64,000 nt of DNA from SKLM01 sp041687115 (GTDB lineage Bacteria > Chloroflexota > Anaerolineae > B4-G1). Of the stretch, positions 8,164 through 15,937 are shown one piece after another. Position numbers and translations under genes: made by a program. Below the pieces are notes generated by a model. It ran no database searches. It saw nothing but the letters and a program-made list of their open reading frames with translations, and was not told the origin of the DNA. The stretch's first letter is position 1. The number at the start of each line of letters is the position of its first letter. Location: positions 1-64,000 of the forward strand of contig JAWLCP010000002.1 in assembly GCA_041687115.1 (NCBI GenBank), read 5' to 3'.

Positions 8164-9321
8164 TCAACGAGCTGTCCGGGAGTCCTTCATGACCTCTGCA
8201 CCCCGAGCCGCATTACAGATGTAAATGTTTGGCGCGATTCCCGTGATCTCTTCGTAGCAGGCAGCAACCGCTGGGGAGAAGGTCTCGGCTGCCTGCGCCC
8301 GAACCAGGGCAACCGCGCACCCGCCGAAGCCAGCGCCGGTCATGCGCGCCCCATAGCACACTTCCTGCCGGCGCGCACAGGCTGCCATCGCATCCAGTTC
8401 TCTGCTTGAGACCGCGAAGTCATCCCGCAGGCTGGTGTGGCTCGCGTTCATCAAGCGTCCCATCTCACGTCGATCTCCGCGCCGCATGGCCTCGGCAGCT
8501 TGAAGAGTGCGCGCGTTCTCTGTCACCACGTGGCGGGCCCGGCTGCGGAGGGTATCGTCGAGCTCGTGGGCACGAGCCTCGAACTGAGCCGCACTCACAT
8601 CGCGCAGCGCCGGGACCCCGAAGAAGCGGGCGGCAGCTTCACACCCCTCGCGGCGTTCGTTGTAGACGGAGTCGACCAGGCCACGGCGCGTCGCCGTATC
8701 GAGGACGATCACCGCCGTGTCCGGTGGAAGGGGTACCGGCTCCGTGTCGAGGGAACGGCAGTCGATGAGCAGCGCGTGGCCGGGTTGACCGGCTGCGGCG
8801 ATCATCTGATCCATGATGCCGCACTGCACGCCTACCCACTCGTTCTCTGCCCGCTGACAGACCTTCGCCATCTCCGCCGGGTCCCACGGGATCCCCGAGA
8901 CCGCCGAGAAGGCGCGGGCCGTCGCGCACTCCAGGGCTGCCGATGAGGACAGGCCAGCCCCTCTCGGCACGTCTCCGACGAGCACACCCTCCCACCCCTG
9001 CAACTCGTACCCGGCCTCCTGCAGCGACCAGGCGACGCCCTTCAGGTATTCGGCCCACCCCTCGCCCCTGTTCTCCGGTGCGTTGAGGTGGAAGTCGGTG
9101 GCGTCGTCGAGGTCCAGCGCGCGTGCCACGACGCGTCCATCGCCTCGAGGTTGCAGCGCGATCCAGATGGCACGGTTGATCGCCATCGGGAGCGCGAAGC
9201 CGTCGTTGTAGTCCGTGTGCTCGCCGATCAGGTTGACCCGTCCGGGCGCGCGGACGACGAGGGTGGGAGGCTGGCCGAAATCGCGCCTGAAGCCCTGATC
9301 GGCTCGCTGTTGAAGGGACAT
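8164..9321 (-). CDS. galK: Galactokinase
   Basis: A 385-residue GHMP-family kinase for the first step of the Leloir pathway (galactose to galactose 1-phosphate). Three diagnostic motifs are seen: the galactokinase signature GRVNLIGEHTDYNDGF near residue 27, the GHMP ATP loop DVPRGAGLSSSAALE near residue 120, and the C-terminal MTGAGFGGCAVAL. The ATG follows AAGGA seven bases upstream. No galT or galE neighbours are visible. A TetR-family gene lies immediately upstream on the same strand and might control this cluster, though this is only positional. Confidence 0.96.
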   Translation of the reverse strand: MSLQQRADQGFRRDFGQPPTLVVRAPGRVNLIGEHTDYNDGFALPMAINRAIWIALQPRGDGRVVARALDLDDATDFHLNAPENRGEGWAEYLKGVAWSLQEAGYELQGWEGVLVGDVPRGAGLSSSAALECATARAFSAVSGIPWDPAEMAKVCQRAENEWVGVQCGIMDQMIAAAGQPGHALLIDCRSLDTEPVPLPPDTAVIVLDTATRRGLVDSVYNERREGCEAAARFFGVPALRDVSAAQFEARAHELDDTLRSRARHVVTENARTLQAAEAMRRGDRREMGRLMNASHTSLRDDFAVSSRELDAMAACARRQEVCYGARMTGAGFGGCAVALVRAQAAETFSPAVAACYEEITGIAPNIYICNAARGAEVMKDSRTAR

Positions 9322-9437
9322 AGCATGTCCTTGTCAGACCGCTTCCAGTGCCACCGGTTGCCACACAGCTCGACGTGGACAACTCCTCCGCTGCCTCTTC
9401 CTGAGCATATAGGGCCAGGGTGTACAACGCAGATGTC

Positions 9438-10052
9438 TCACGACGATCGAGTCAAGCTGCGTCCGGCGGCTCCATCCATCAACAGGTCCACCGACGCATC
9501 GATTAGCGTGGGGAGAGGGGCGGGGCGATGACCGTGGTGCCACATGGCTAACTGCTGGAAGAAGAGCGAGCGCAGGGCGGATGCCAGATAGACCGGATCC
9601 AGGTCATCACGGATCTCTCCCGCTGCCTGTGCCTGACGAACCTGCTCGGTCAGCAGATCGCGCAGCGCATGACCGGGGTTGATCTCGCGATGAGCCATGA
9701 TGGCTGCAAATAGCCGCTCAGCCAGGTGGCGCTCGCAGAGCGGGTCCTCGGCCACCAGGCGCAGGGCCAGCTTGATCCGGGCCACCGGGCTCGCAGGCGC
9801 CCCCTGCTCAGGAGTCAGCGCTTCCTCCAGTTGCTCCAATCGGCGCCCTGCGATGGCCGGCAGAATAGCCTCTTTCGTGTCGAAGTAGTTGAAGAAGGTT
9901 CCCTTGGCCACGCCCGCTGCATCGGTGATGTCTTTCACCGTGGTCGCGTCGTAGCCGTTCTCCTGGAACAGGCGGAGGGCCGCTTCCATGAGACTCGCGC
10001 GAGTCTCTCGCTTCTTGCGCTCGCGTCGTGAGAGCTGGCGTTCCGTGCTCAT
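9438..10052 (-). CDS. TetR-family transcriptional regulator
   Basis: A 204-residue regulator whose N-terminal helix-turn-helix (about 12-60) is textbook TetR: RASLMEAALRLFQENGY, then TTVKDITDAAGVAKGTFFNYF. The C-terminal ligand/dimer domain is not specific enough to name an inducer. The gene has its own clear promoter (TTGACA, 16 bp, TATACT) overlapping the end of queG. An imperfect palindrome over the -10 region may be its own operator. Downstream on the same strand is galK, after 116 bases. Confidence 0.9.
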   Translation of the reverse strand: MSTERQLSRRERKKRETRASLMEAALRLFQENGYDATTVKDITDAAGVAKGTFFNYFDTKEAILPAIAGRRLEQLEEALTPEQGAPASPVARIKLALRLVAEDPLCERHLAERLFAAIMAHREINPGHALRDLLTEQVRQAQAAGEIRDDLDPVYLASALRSLFFQQLAMWHHGHRPAPLPTLIDASVDLLMDGAAGRSLTRSS

Positions 10053-10076
10053 ACCATCACCCCAGAATAAAGATGA

Positions 10077-10096
10077 CCACGATGATAGTATAGTGG
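10077..10096. promoter_or_regulatory. Candidate TetR-family operator over the tetR -10 element
   Basis: A 20-bp imperfect palindrome (CCAC...GTGG, 7 of 10 pairs matching) spans the -10 hexamer of the tetR promoter. Position and size fit an autoregulatory TetR operator. This is an inference from symmetry only. Confidence 0.35.
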
Positions 10097-10114
10097 ACAG
10101 CCCTGCTTTGTCAA
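10087..10114 (-). promoter_or_regulatory. Sigma-70-type promoter of the tetR-family gene
   Basis: Minus-strand TTGACA (10109-10114), a 16-bp spacer and TATACT (10087-10092). The -35 overlaps the queG stop codon. Confidence 0.7.
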
Positions 10115-11145
10115 CGGGCCCTGATCTGTTCCATGGCCCAGGCGGCGTGCTCCGCCACCAGGGGATTCGGATCAGATCGAGCGACCTCTAGAGATGGGAT
10201 CGCAGCCGGGTTGCCCAGATTGCCAAGCACGACAGCCGCGTTTCGCAGTAGCCCGGCACGCCGGGCACGCCAGAGCGGCGTCTCGCGGAATCGCGCGCGG
10301 AAAGCATCCTCGTCAAGCTCCAGCAACTCGAGCAGGTCGAGTGTGGGGTGGAGAGGCTGGAGGCCAGGCTCGTCGGTAGGGCGGGCGAAACGGCGATTCC
10401 AGGGGCACACCTCCTGGCAGATGTCACAGCCGAACACCCGATCCGCCAACAGCGGGCGGAGTGCCTCCGGGATGGCGCCACGGTGTTCCACCGTCAGGTA
10501 CGAGATGCAGCGGCGCGCGTCGAGGGTATGGGGCGCGACCAGCGCACCGGTGGGACACGCGTCCAGGCAGGCGGTACAGCTCCCGCACCGGTCCTCCGAC
10601 CAAGGCGTGTCGGGTTCCAGGTCCAGATCGAGGAGTAACTCCCCCAGGAAGAAGTATGAGCCGTGGTCGGGGTGGACGAGATTGGTGTTCTTCCCGATCC
10701 AGCCCAGGCCGGCCTGATGGGCGAGCGCCCGCTCCAGCAGGGGGCCGGTGTCGACGTACGCGCGGTACGTGAGAGGGCGGGCCATCTGACGATCGATCCA
10801 GCTCGCCAGTTGCTCCAACCTCTCCAACATGAGCTCGTGGTAATCCGCGCCCCAGGCGTAGCGGGATACGCGCCCCACCAGCGCCTCCGCAGGCGGACAA
10901 TCGGCGGGATAATAATCCATGCCCACCACGAGGATGGAGCGGATCTCGGGCATGATGCGCCGGGGATCTGCTCGCTTCGCAACGGCGTCGGGGCGCGCCA
11001 GATAGTCCATCTCAGCGTGGTAGCCCTGCGCCAGCCAATCGGTGTAGAAGGTCGTGGGGACACCGACGGCAGGATCAGTTATGCCGGCCAGGTTGAGGCC
11101 GAGTCGCCAGGCTTCCGCTTTGATGCCGTCTGCCAGATCCTTCAT
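10111..11145 (-). CDS. queG: Epoxyqueuosine reductase
   Basis: A 344-residue cobalamin-dependent iron-sulfur enzyme that reduces epoxyqueuosine to queuosine in tRNA, the last step of queuosine synthesis. The family motif RYAWGADYHELM, the cofactor-site segment GWIGKNTNL and two 4Fe-4S clusters (CGSCTACLDACP and CDICQEVCPWN) are intact. The C-terminus carries a HEAT-like repeat, common in QueG. An in-frame GTG lies at 11154, but the promoter reads TTGACA-17-TATAGT with its -10 ending at 11155. The transcript should therefore begin next to the ATG at 11145, which makes that the start and the mRNA leaderless. A YhhQ-type queuosine-precursor transporter is encoded at 23285-23923. Confidence 0.95.
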   Translation of the reverse strand: MKDLADGIKAEAWRLGLNLAGITDPAVGVPTTFYTDWLAQGYHAEMDYLARPDAVAKRADPRRIMPEIRSILVVGMDYYPADCPPAEALVGRVSRYAWGADYHELMLERLEQLASWIDRQMARPLTYRAYVDTGPLLERALAHQAGLGWIGKNTNLVHPDHGSYFFLGELLLDLDLEPDTPWSEDRCGSCTACLDACPTGALVAPHTLDARRCISYLTVEHRGAIPEALRPLLADRVFGCDICQEVCPWNRRFARPTDEPGLQPLHPTLDLLELLELDEDAFRARFRETPLWRARRAGLLRNAAVVLGNLGNPAAIPSLEVARSDPNPLVAEHAAWAMEQIRAR

Positions 11146-11154
11146 CGCTGGCAC

Positions 11155-11183
11155 ACTATAACGTACCGGGCAAAGGGTGTCAA
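11155..11183 (-). promoter_or_regulatory. queG promoter, leaderless geometry
   Basis: Minus-strand TTGACA (11178-11183), 17-bp spacer and TATAGT (11155-11160). The queG ATG begins only nine bases beyond the -10 with no Shine-Dalgarno, so the expected transcription start is at or within three bases of the initiation codon. Confidence 0.75.
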
Positions 11184-11218
11184 CGGGACTCGCTCGGCGC
11201 CAATCCCGTGGATTTTAC

Positions 11219-11247
11219 TTGCGTGTTGCCAGGACCCGTGTTATAAT
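11219..11247 (+). promoter_or_regulatory. Promoter of the nusA-infB operon
   Basis: TTGCGT (11219-11224), 17-bp spacer and a consensus TATAAT (11242-11247), divergent from the queG promoter. The predicted start near 11254 leaves a leader of about 175 bases before nusA. That leader contains a terminator hairpin. Confidence 0.75.
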
Positions 11248-11289
11248 TTCGTTCGGATACGCGCAGGAAGAGACATAGGCGCAGCGGAG

Positions 11290-11314
11290 AAGTGGGGACC
11301 CCCCACTTTTTTTT
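11290..11314 (+). terminator. Intrinsic terminator / attenuator in the nusA leader
   Basis: A perfect 8-bp stem AAGTGGGG/CCCCACTT with a three-base loop ends in a run of eight T residues (11307-11314), the classical intrinsic terminator. It lies about 36 bases downstream of the predicted start of the nusA operon transcript and 115 bases upstream of nusA. No gene precedes it on this strand, so it can only act on the operon's own leader. Further stems follow at 11382-11400 (TTAGCC/GGCTAA) and about 11401-11413 (CGGG/CCCG), and these could belong to an alternative fold. Confidence 0.8.
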
Positions 11315-11429
11315 GTAGAATGGGTGTGTTGTCCTGTTCGTCGGAGGTTGGGTGCCGACGCTTTGGTGTGAGGGGTGACAGTTAGCCAGCTGAAGGCTAA
11401 GCGGGGAAATCCCGTAGCAGGAGACAAGT

Positions 11430-13403
11430 ATGAAGTCGGAATTCTTGTTGGCGTTTAATGAAATATGCAGTGATCGCGGGCTTCCTAGGGCGGTCGTTAT
11501 CGACGCTGTGGAGAAGGCGTTGGTCTCCGCGTATCGGCGCAACATAGATGCCAACACCGTGGAGAACGTCACGGCCGAGATCGACCCGACCAGCGGCGAG
11601 GCACGAATCTACGTCCAGAAGGAGGTCGTTGAGGACGTTACGGACCCGGCGTGGGAGATCGGCCTGGTCGAAGCGCGGGCGATCGATCCGGAGGCTGAGT
11701 TTGGAGACTTGATCACCGTCGAGGACACCCCTGATAACTTCGGCCGCATCGCGGCGCAGACTGCCAAGCAGGTCATTCTTCAGCGCATCCGGGAGGCCGA
11801 GCGCGATGTACAGTACGAGCATTACGTCGAGCAAGAGGGCGAGATTGTCCATGGCACTGTCCAGAGCGTCCGGTCGAATGTGGTACTGGTGAACCTGGGC
11901 GGCGCCGAGGCCATTCTGCCGCGTAGCCAGCAGGTGCCCGGTGAGAGATACCACATCCATCAGCGTCTGCGCGCGTACGTGCTGGAGGTTCGCCATACGA
12001 ACCGTGGGCCGAAGATCGTCCTCTCCCGGAGCCACCCGAAGATGTTGCGCCGGCTCCTTGAGCTCGAGGTTCCGGAGATATTCAATGGGACCGTCGAGAT
12101 CAAGGCGATTGCTCGCGAGGCGGGCTCCCGCTCCAAGGTTGCTGTGGCCGCTCGCCAGCCGGGCGTCGACCCCGTGGGTGCCTGCGTTGGCATGCGCGGT
12201 GTGCGCATCAAGTCGATCGTGAACGAGCTCGGTGGCGAGAAGATCGACGTCATCGAGTGGAGTCCGGACGCGGCGACGTTCATCGCCAAGGCGCTCAGTC
12301 CGGCCAAGGTGCTGAGTGTGCAGATGGACGAGGATCCGGATGGGCGGAAATCGGCGAGCGTCGTCGTTCCTGAGGATCAGCTGTCGCTCGCCATCGGTCG
12401 AGCGGGACAGAACGCGCGATTGGCGGCGAAGTTGAGCGATCACCGCATCGACATTCAGGGTGTCACCGAGGCGGCCACCTGGGCCTTGCAGCGCGTCAAT
12501 GAGGATGCCGACGTGCTGCCGAGCCTGGGTTCGGCGGCGGAGCTGCTTCCCTCGGTCGCCAACATCCTGCAGCGCCACGAAGAGGAAGAGGACATGCCGT
12601 ACTCCAGTGAGGAGTTGCTGAAGATGCGGCGGGTCATCGAGGCGGTGTGGAACCACTACGCGTCGCTGCGCAGCGCCGAGCGGGAGCGCCAGAAGGCGGA
12701 GGAGGACGCCCGTCTCGAGGCCCTGGAGAAAGTGCGCGAGATCATACCCGATGAGGCCTACGAGACGCCTGTCGAGGACATGGAGCTGGCCACGCGCACC
12801 GTCGGCCGTCTGGAGGGCGTCGGATTGGCGACCGCTGGCCAGGTGATGGAGCGCTTGATCGCTGAGGGCGACGAAGGGCTCCTGGAACTGGACGGGATCG
12901 GGCCCAAGACCGTCGAGCAGGTGAAGCAAGGGATCAGCGAGCTTGGCTTGCTCGAGGGCGAACCCGCTCCGACGGAGGAAGAAGCCGTCGGTGAGGCAGA
13001 GGTGGAAGAGGGTGCCGCCGAGCTTGCTCCGGAGGGCGTGGAGGAAGGGGAAGCCCCCGTTGCCGAGGAAGTGGCGCCCGCAGAGGAAGAGGCACCGGCC
13101 GAAGAAGAGGCCGTGGACAAAGCGGCTGCGCTCGAGAGGGCGATGCGATCCCAGGATGTAGAGCCTGAAGAGGGAGAGGTCGGGGTTGAGGAAGAGGAAG
13201 CCGAGGAAGAGGAATTCGAGGGCGAAGGACCGGAGTACTTCTTCGAAGACGAAGAGCCGATCGACCGTGAGGAGAAGTTGAAGCGAGAGCGGGGCCGCCG
13301 CGTCCAGCTGGTGTACGATGAAGAGACGGGCGAGCTGATCCCGCGCCGTCGCCGGAAGCGAGAAGAGGGCCCCGAGGATTGGCAGGAGTATGTGGACTAC
13401 TAG
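11430..13403 (+). CDS. nusA: Transcription termination/antitermination factor NusA, with long acidic C-terminal extension
   Basis: This 657-residue NusA binds RNA polymerase and nascent RNA to modulate pausing and termination. In order there are the N-terminal polymerase-binding domain (1-125), an S1 domain (about 135-200, GEIVHGTVQSVRSNVVLVNLG) and two KH domains (to about 345, with DPVGACVGMRGVRIKSI and LSLAIGRAGQNARLAAKL). A helix-hairpin-helix region follows (about 445-505, LELDGIGPKTVEQV). Residues about 508-620 are a Glu/Ala/Pro-rich acidic tail, followed by a basic end. Typical NusA is 350-500 residues, so the tail is unusual. AGGAG seven bases upstream supports the ATG. It heads the operon, with rimP missing before it. 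Confidence 0.95.
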   Translation: MKSEFLLAFNEICSDRGLPRAVVIDAVEKALVSAYRRNIDANTVENVTAEIDPTSGEARIYVQKEVVEDVTDPAWEIGLVEARAIDPEAEFGDLITVEDTPDNFGRIAAQTAKQVILQRIREAERDVQYEHYVEQEGEIVHGTVQSVRSNVVLVNLGGAEAILPRSQQVPGERYHIHQRLRAYVLEVRHTNRGPKIVLSRSHPKMLRRLLELEVPEIFNGTVEIKAIAREAGSRSKVAVAARQPGVDPVGACVGMRGVRIKSIVNELGGEKIDVIEWSPDAATFIAKALSPAKVLSVQMDEDPDGRKSASVVVPEDQLSLAIGRAGQNARLAAKLSDHRIDIQGVTEAATWALQRVNEDADVLPSLGSAAELLPSVANILQRHEEEEDMPYSSEELLKMRRVIEAVWNHYASLRSAERERQKAEEDARLEALEKVREIIPDEAYETPVEDMELATRTVGRLEGVGLATAGQVMERLIAEGDEGLLELDGIGPKTVEQVKQGISELGLLEGEPAPTEEEAVGEAEVEEGAAELAPEGVEEGEAPVAEEVAPAEEEAPAEEEAVDKAAALERAMRSQDVEPEEGEVGVEEEEAEEEEFEGEGPEYFFEDEEPIDREEKLKRERGRRVQLVYDEETGELIPRRRRKREEGPEDWQEYVDY

Positions 13404-13407
13404 TCCC

Positions 13408-13689
13408 ATGGGCAGGCGGACTGTGAGGCGAAAGCATATTCCGCAGCGGACGTGCGTTGGGTGCCGCACGGTGCGTCCCAAGCGAGAGTTGGTGCGCATC
13501 GTACGCACACCCGAAGGATGTGTGACTGTGGACGAGACGGGCAAGCGCAGTGGTCGCGGCGCCTATCTCTGCCCGGAGCCCAGTTGCTGGGAGAGAGCCC
13601 TGTCGAAGGGCCAGCTGAGCCGCGCACTGCGGACGAATCTGACAGAGGAGGTCCGAGCTCGGCTTCGAGAATACGCGGCCGGTCTTTGA
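13408..13689 (+). CDS. ylxR: YlxR-family RNA-binding protein (RnpM)
   Basis: A 93-residue protein with the YlxR signature: HIPQRTCVGCRTVRPKRELVRIV near the N-terminus and GKRSGRGAYLCP in the middle. YlxR/RnpM binds RNase P RNA in Firmicutes and sits between nusA and infB in many bacteria, as here. The ATG at 13408 starts five bases after the nusA stop, which suggests reinitiation coupling. An earlier in-frame ATG at 13390 overlaps nusA and has its ribosome site abutting the codon, so it is less likely. Confidence 0.9.
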   Translation: MGRRTVRRKHIPQRTCVGCRTVRPKRELVRIVRTPEGCVTVDETGKRSGRGAYLCPEPSCWERALSKGQLSRALRTNLTEEVRARLREYAAGL

Positions 13690-13726
13690 CCAGGGACCGG
13701 AGCTTTGATGAAGGGAGTGGGTGAAG

Positions 13727-15535
13727 ATGAATGACGAAGTGAGGATCCGGGAAGAGGGCGTCGTTGAGATCCCAGAGTTCCTGACGGTGCGCGAGCTGGC
13801 TCAGCTCCTTGATGTCAGCCCCATCGACGTGATCAAGGAGCTGATGAGCGCCGGCGTGATGGCGAACATCAATCAGGAGATCGACTACGAGACGGCGGCT
13901 ATTGTGGCGCAGGAGATGGGTTTCGAGCCTGTGGAGGAATCTCAAGTCGCTGTCGAGGAGGTCGCGGAAGAGGGGCCAAGCCCTCTGTGGGAGCGATTCT
14001 ACGCCGGTGAGGCTCCCGAGAATCTGAAACCGCGCCCGCCCGTGGTCACAACTCTGGGACACGTGGATCATGGAAAGACGTCGCTGCTGGATGTCATCCG
14101 CCATACGAACGTGGCCGGCGGCGAGGCGGGGGGGATTACCCAGCATATCGGCGCCTATCAGGTGCAGCACGACGGACAACTCATCACCTTCATTGACACG
14201 CCCGGTCACGAGGCTTTCACGGAGATGCGGGCCCGGGGAGCGCACACCACCGACATCGCCATCCTGGTGGTAGCGGCCGACGACGGCGTCATGCCGCAGA
14301 CCATTGAGGCTATCAATCACGCCCGGGCTGCTCGTGTCCCCATCGTGGTGGCGCTCAACAAGATGGATCTGGCCACCGCTCAACCGGAGAAAACCAAGCA
14401 GGAGCTGGCCGATCAAGGTCTGGTACCTGACGATTGGGGCGGAGAGACGCTCTGCATCCCCGTCTCCGCCAAGGACAAGACAGGCCTGGCGGATCTCCTA
14501 GACGCCCTCCTGCTCGTGGCGGAGGACTCCGAACAGATCAAGGCGAATCCGGACCGCCCAGCGATGGGCACGGTCCTGGAAGGCCGCCTGGATCGAGCGC
14601 GCGGCGCGACGGCGACGGTGCTGGTGCAGAATGGGACATTGTATATCGGGGATGACATCGTTGCAGGGCTCAGTTGCGGCCGCGTGCGGCAGATGATCGA
14701 CCAGAACGGAGAGCCGATAAGGGAGGCGGGGCCTTCCACGCCTGTTCTGGTTCTCGGTCTGTCCGATGTGCCTGAGGCGGGGGAGATTTTCAAGGTCGTC
14801 GCGGAGTCCTGCATCGCCCGTGAGATCGTCGCCCAGCGTGAGGACGAGCTTGCGGCCGAGGCTCCCGGGCCCTTGCGGACGTTTACGCTCGACGACTTCG
14901 CTAGCCGGATCAAGGCTGGAAGGGCGAAGGAGCTCAACCTCATCATCAAAGCGGACGCACAGGGCTCCATCAGTCCCATCGTCAGCTCGTTGGGGCAATT
15001 GGGCGATGAGGAGTTGAAGGTCAACATCCTCCACGCTGCAACGGGGAGCATTGGCAAGTCGGACGTCAACCTGGCTATCGCCTCTCGGGCGATTATCATT
15101 GGCTTCAACGTGAGGCCAGATCCGGCCGCGCGTAACCTGGCGGAGAGCGAGGGCGTGGACATCCGGACGTATGACATCATCTACAAGCTGATAGATGACG
15201 TCGATCAGGCGCTGAAAGGATTGCTCGAACCCACGTACGTCAAGGTGCTGGTGGGGGAGGCGGAGGTGCGCGATACGTTCCACATCCCCGACCTTGGCAC
15301 CGTGGCCGGGTGTTACCTTCGCAAGGGAGAGGCGAGGAGAAACGCCAGGGCCCGGGTCATTCGAGATGGCAATCAGCTGCACGACGGTCCTGTCTCTTCG
15401 CTCAAGCGCTTCGCGGAGGACGTCCGTACGGTTCGGAAGGGCTACGAGTGTGGGGTGGGGCTAGCTGGCTTCAGTGACTTCGAGATTGGCGACGTGATCC
15501 AGTTCTACGAAGAGCGGGAGCAGCAGGCCGAGTAG
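13727..15535 (+). CDS. infB: Translation initiation factor IF-2 (short form)
   Basis: A 602-residue IF-2, the GTPase that delivers initiator tRNA to the small ribosomal subunit. An IF2_N module is seen at about 15-70 (TVRELAQLLDVSPIDVIKELM), then the G domain with GHVDHGKTS, DTPGHEAF, NKMD and SAK motifs, then domains II, III and the C-terminal fMet-tRNA-binding domain. The N-terminal region is short compared with the roughly 890-residue E. coli protein. ATG 13727 has GGGAG nine bases upstream. An in-frame GTG at 13721 is possible but too close to that site. Confidence 0.97.
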   Translation: MNDEVRIREEGVVEIPEFLTVRELAQLLDVSPIDVIKELMSAGVMANINQEIDYETAAIVAQEMGFEPVEESQVAVEEVAEEGPSPLWERFYAGEAPENLKPRPPVVTTLGHVDHGKTSLLDVIRHTNVAGGEAGGITQHIGAYQVQHDGQLITFIDTPGHEAFTEMRARGAHTTDIAILVVAADDGVMPQTIEAINHARAARVPIVVALNKMDLATAQPEKTKQELADQGLVPDDWGGETLCIPVSAKDKTGLADLLDALLLVAEDSEQIKANPDRPAMGTVLEGRLDRARGATATVLVQNGTLYIGDDIVAGLSCGRVRQMIDQNGEPIREAGPSTPVLVLGLSDVPEAGEIFKVVAESCIAREIVAQREDELAAEAPGPLRTFTLDDFASRIKAGRAKELNLIIKADAQGSISPIVSSLGQLGDEELKVNILHAATGSIGKSDVNLAIASRAIIIGFNVRPDPAARNLAESEGVDIRTYDIIYKLIDDVDQALKGLLEPTYVKVLVGEAEVRDTFHIPDLGTVAGCYLRKGEARRNARARVIRDGNQLHDGPVSSLKRFAEDVRTVRKGYECGVGLAGFSDFEIGDVIQFYEEREQQAE

Positions 15536-15565
15536 TGCTGCAGAGCTGGAGGGCATTGAATCGCG

Positions 15566-15937
15566 ATGGGCAAAAAGTATCAACGCCGTGTATCGGAGCT
15601 CGTTCACGTCCGCTTGTCCAACCTTCTGGAGCGCGAAGTCAAGGATCCGCGCCTGGATATGGTCACCATCACCGACGTGGTGGTGACGCCCGACGCAGCG
15701 CGCGCCAACGTCTACTTCACCGTGCTGGGTGGAGAAGGGGCGGTCAAGCAGGCTCAGGAGGGGCTGGAAAGCGCGGCCGGTTGGCTGCGTCGTGAGCTGG
15801 GCCGAGAGCTGCGCCTGCGCAGGACACCCGAGCTGGTCTTCCACTACGATCGTTCGGTGGAGAGGGGCGAACGGATCGCTGCAATACTCGACGAGTTGGG
15901 ACTCGGTGACGAAGAGAGCGACACTGAGGCGAGCTAG
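15566..15937 (+). CDS. rbfA: Ribosome-binding factor A
   Basis: A 123-residue KH-like protein that binds the 30S subunit during 16S rRNA 5' maturation. Family features include the N-terminal RRVSELVHVRLSNLLEREV, KDPRLDMVTITDVVVTPD in the first strand, and LRRTPELVFHYDRSVERGERI near the end. It follows infB by 30 bases and its end overlaps the start of the DHH phosphoesterase gene, so it is within the operon. Confidence 0.95.
   Translation: MGKKYQRRVSELVHVRLSNLLEREVKDPRLDMVTITDVVVTPDAARANVYFTVLGGEGAVKQAQEGLESAAGWLRRELGRELRLRRTPELVFHYDRSVERGERIAAILDELGLGDEESDTEAS

Noticed and set aside
6515..8224. A 569-codon open frame antisense to glpK
   Set aside because: Shadow of the glycerol kinase gene; there is no ribosome site and no family features.
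11397..13544. A 715-codon open frame antisense to nusA
   Set aside because: It arises from codon bias opposite a GC-rich gene. Its product is a Leu/Arg/His-rich string with no domain, while the sense frame is a full NusA.
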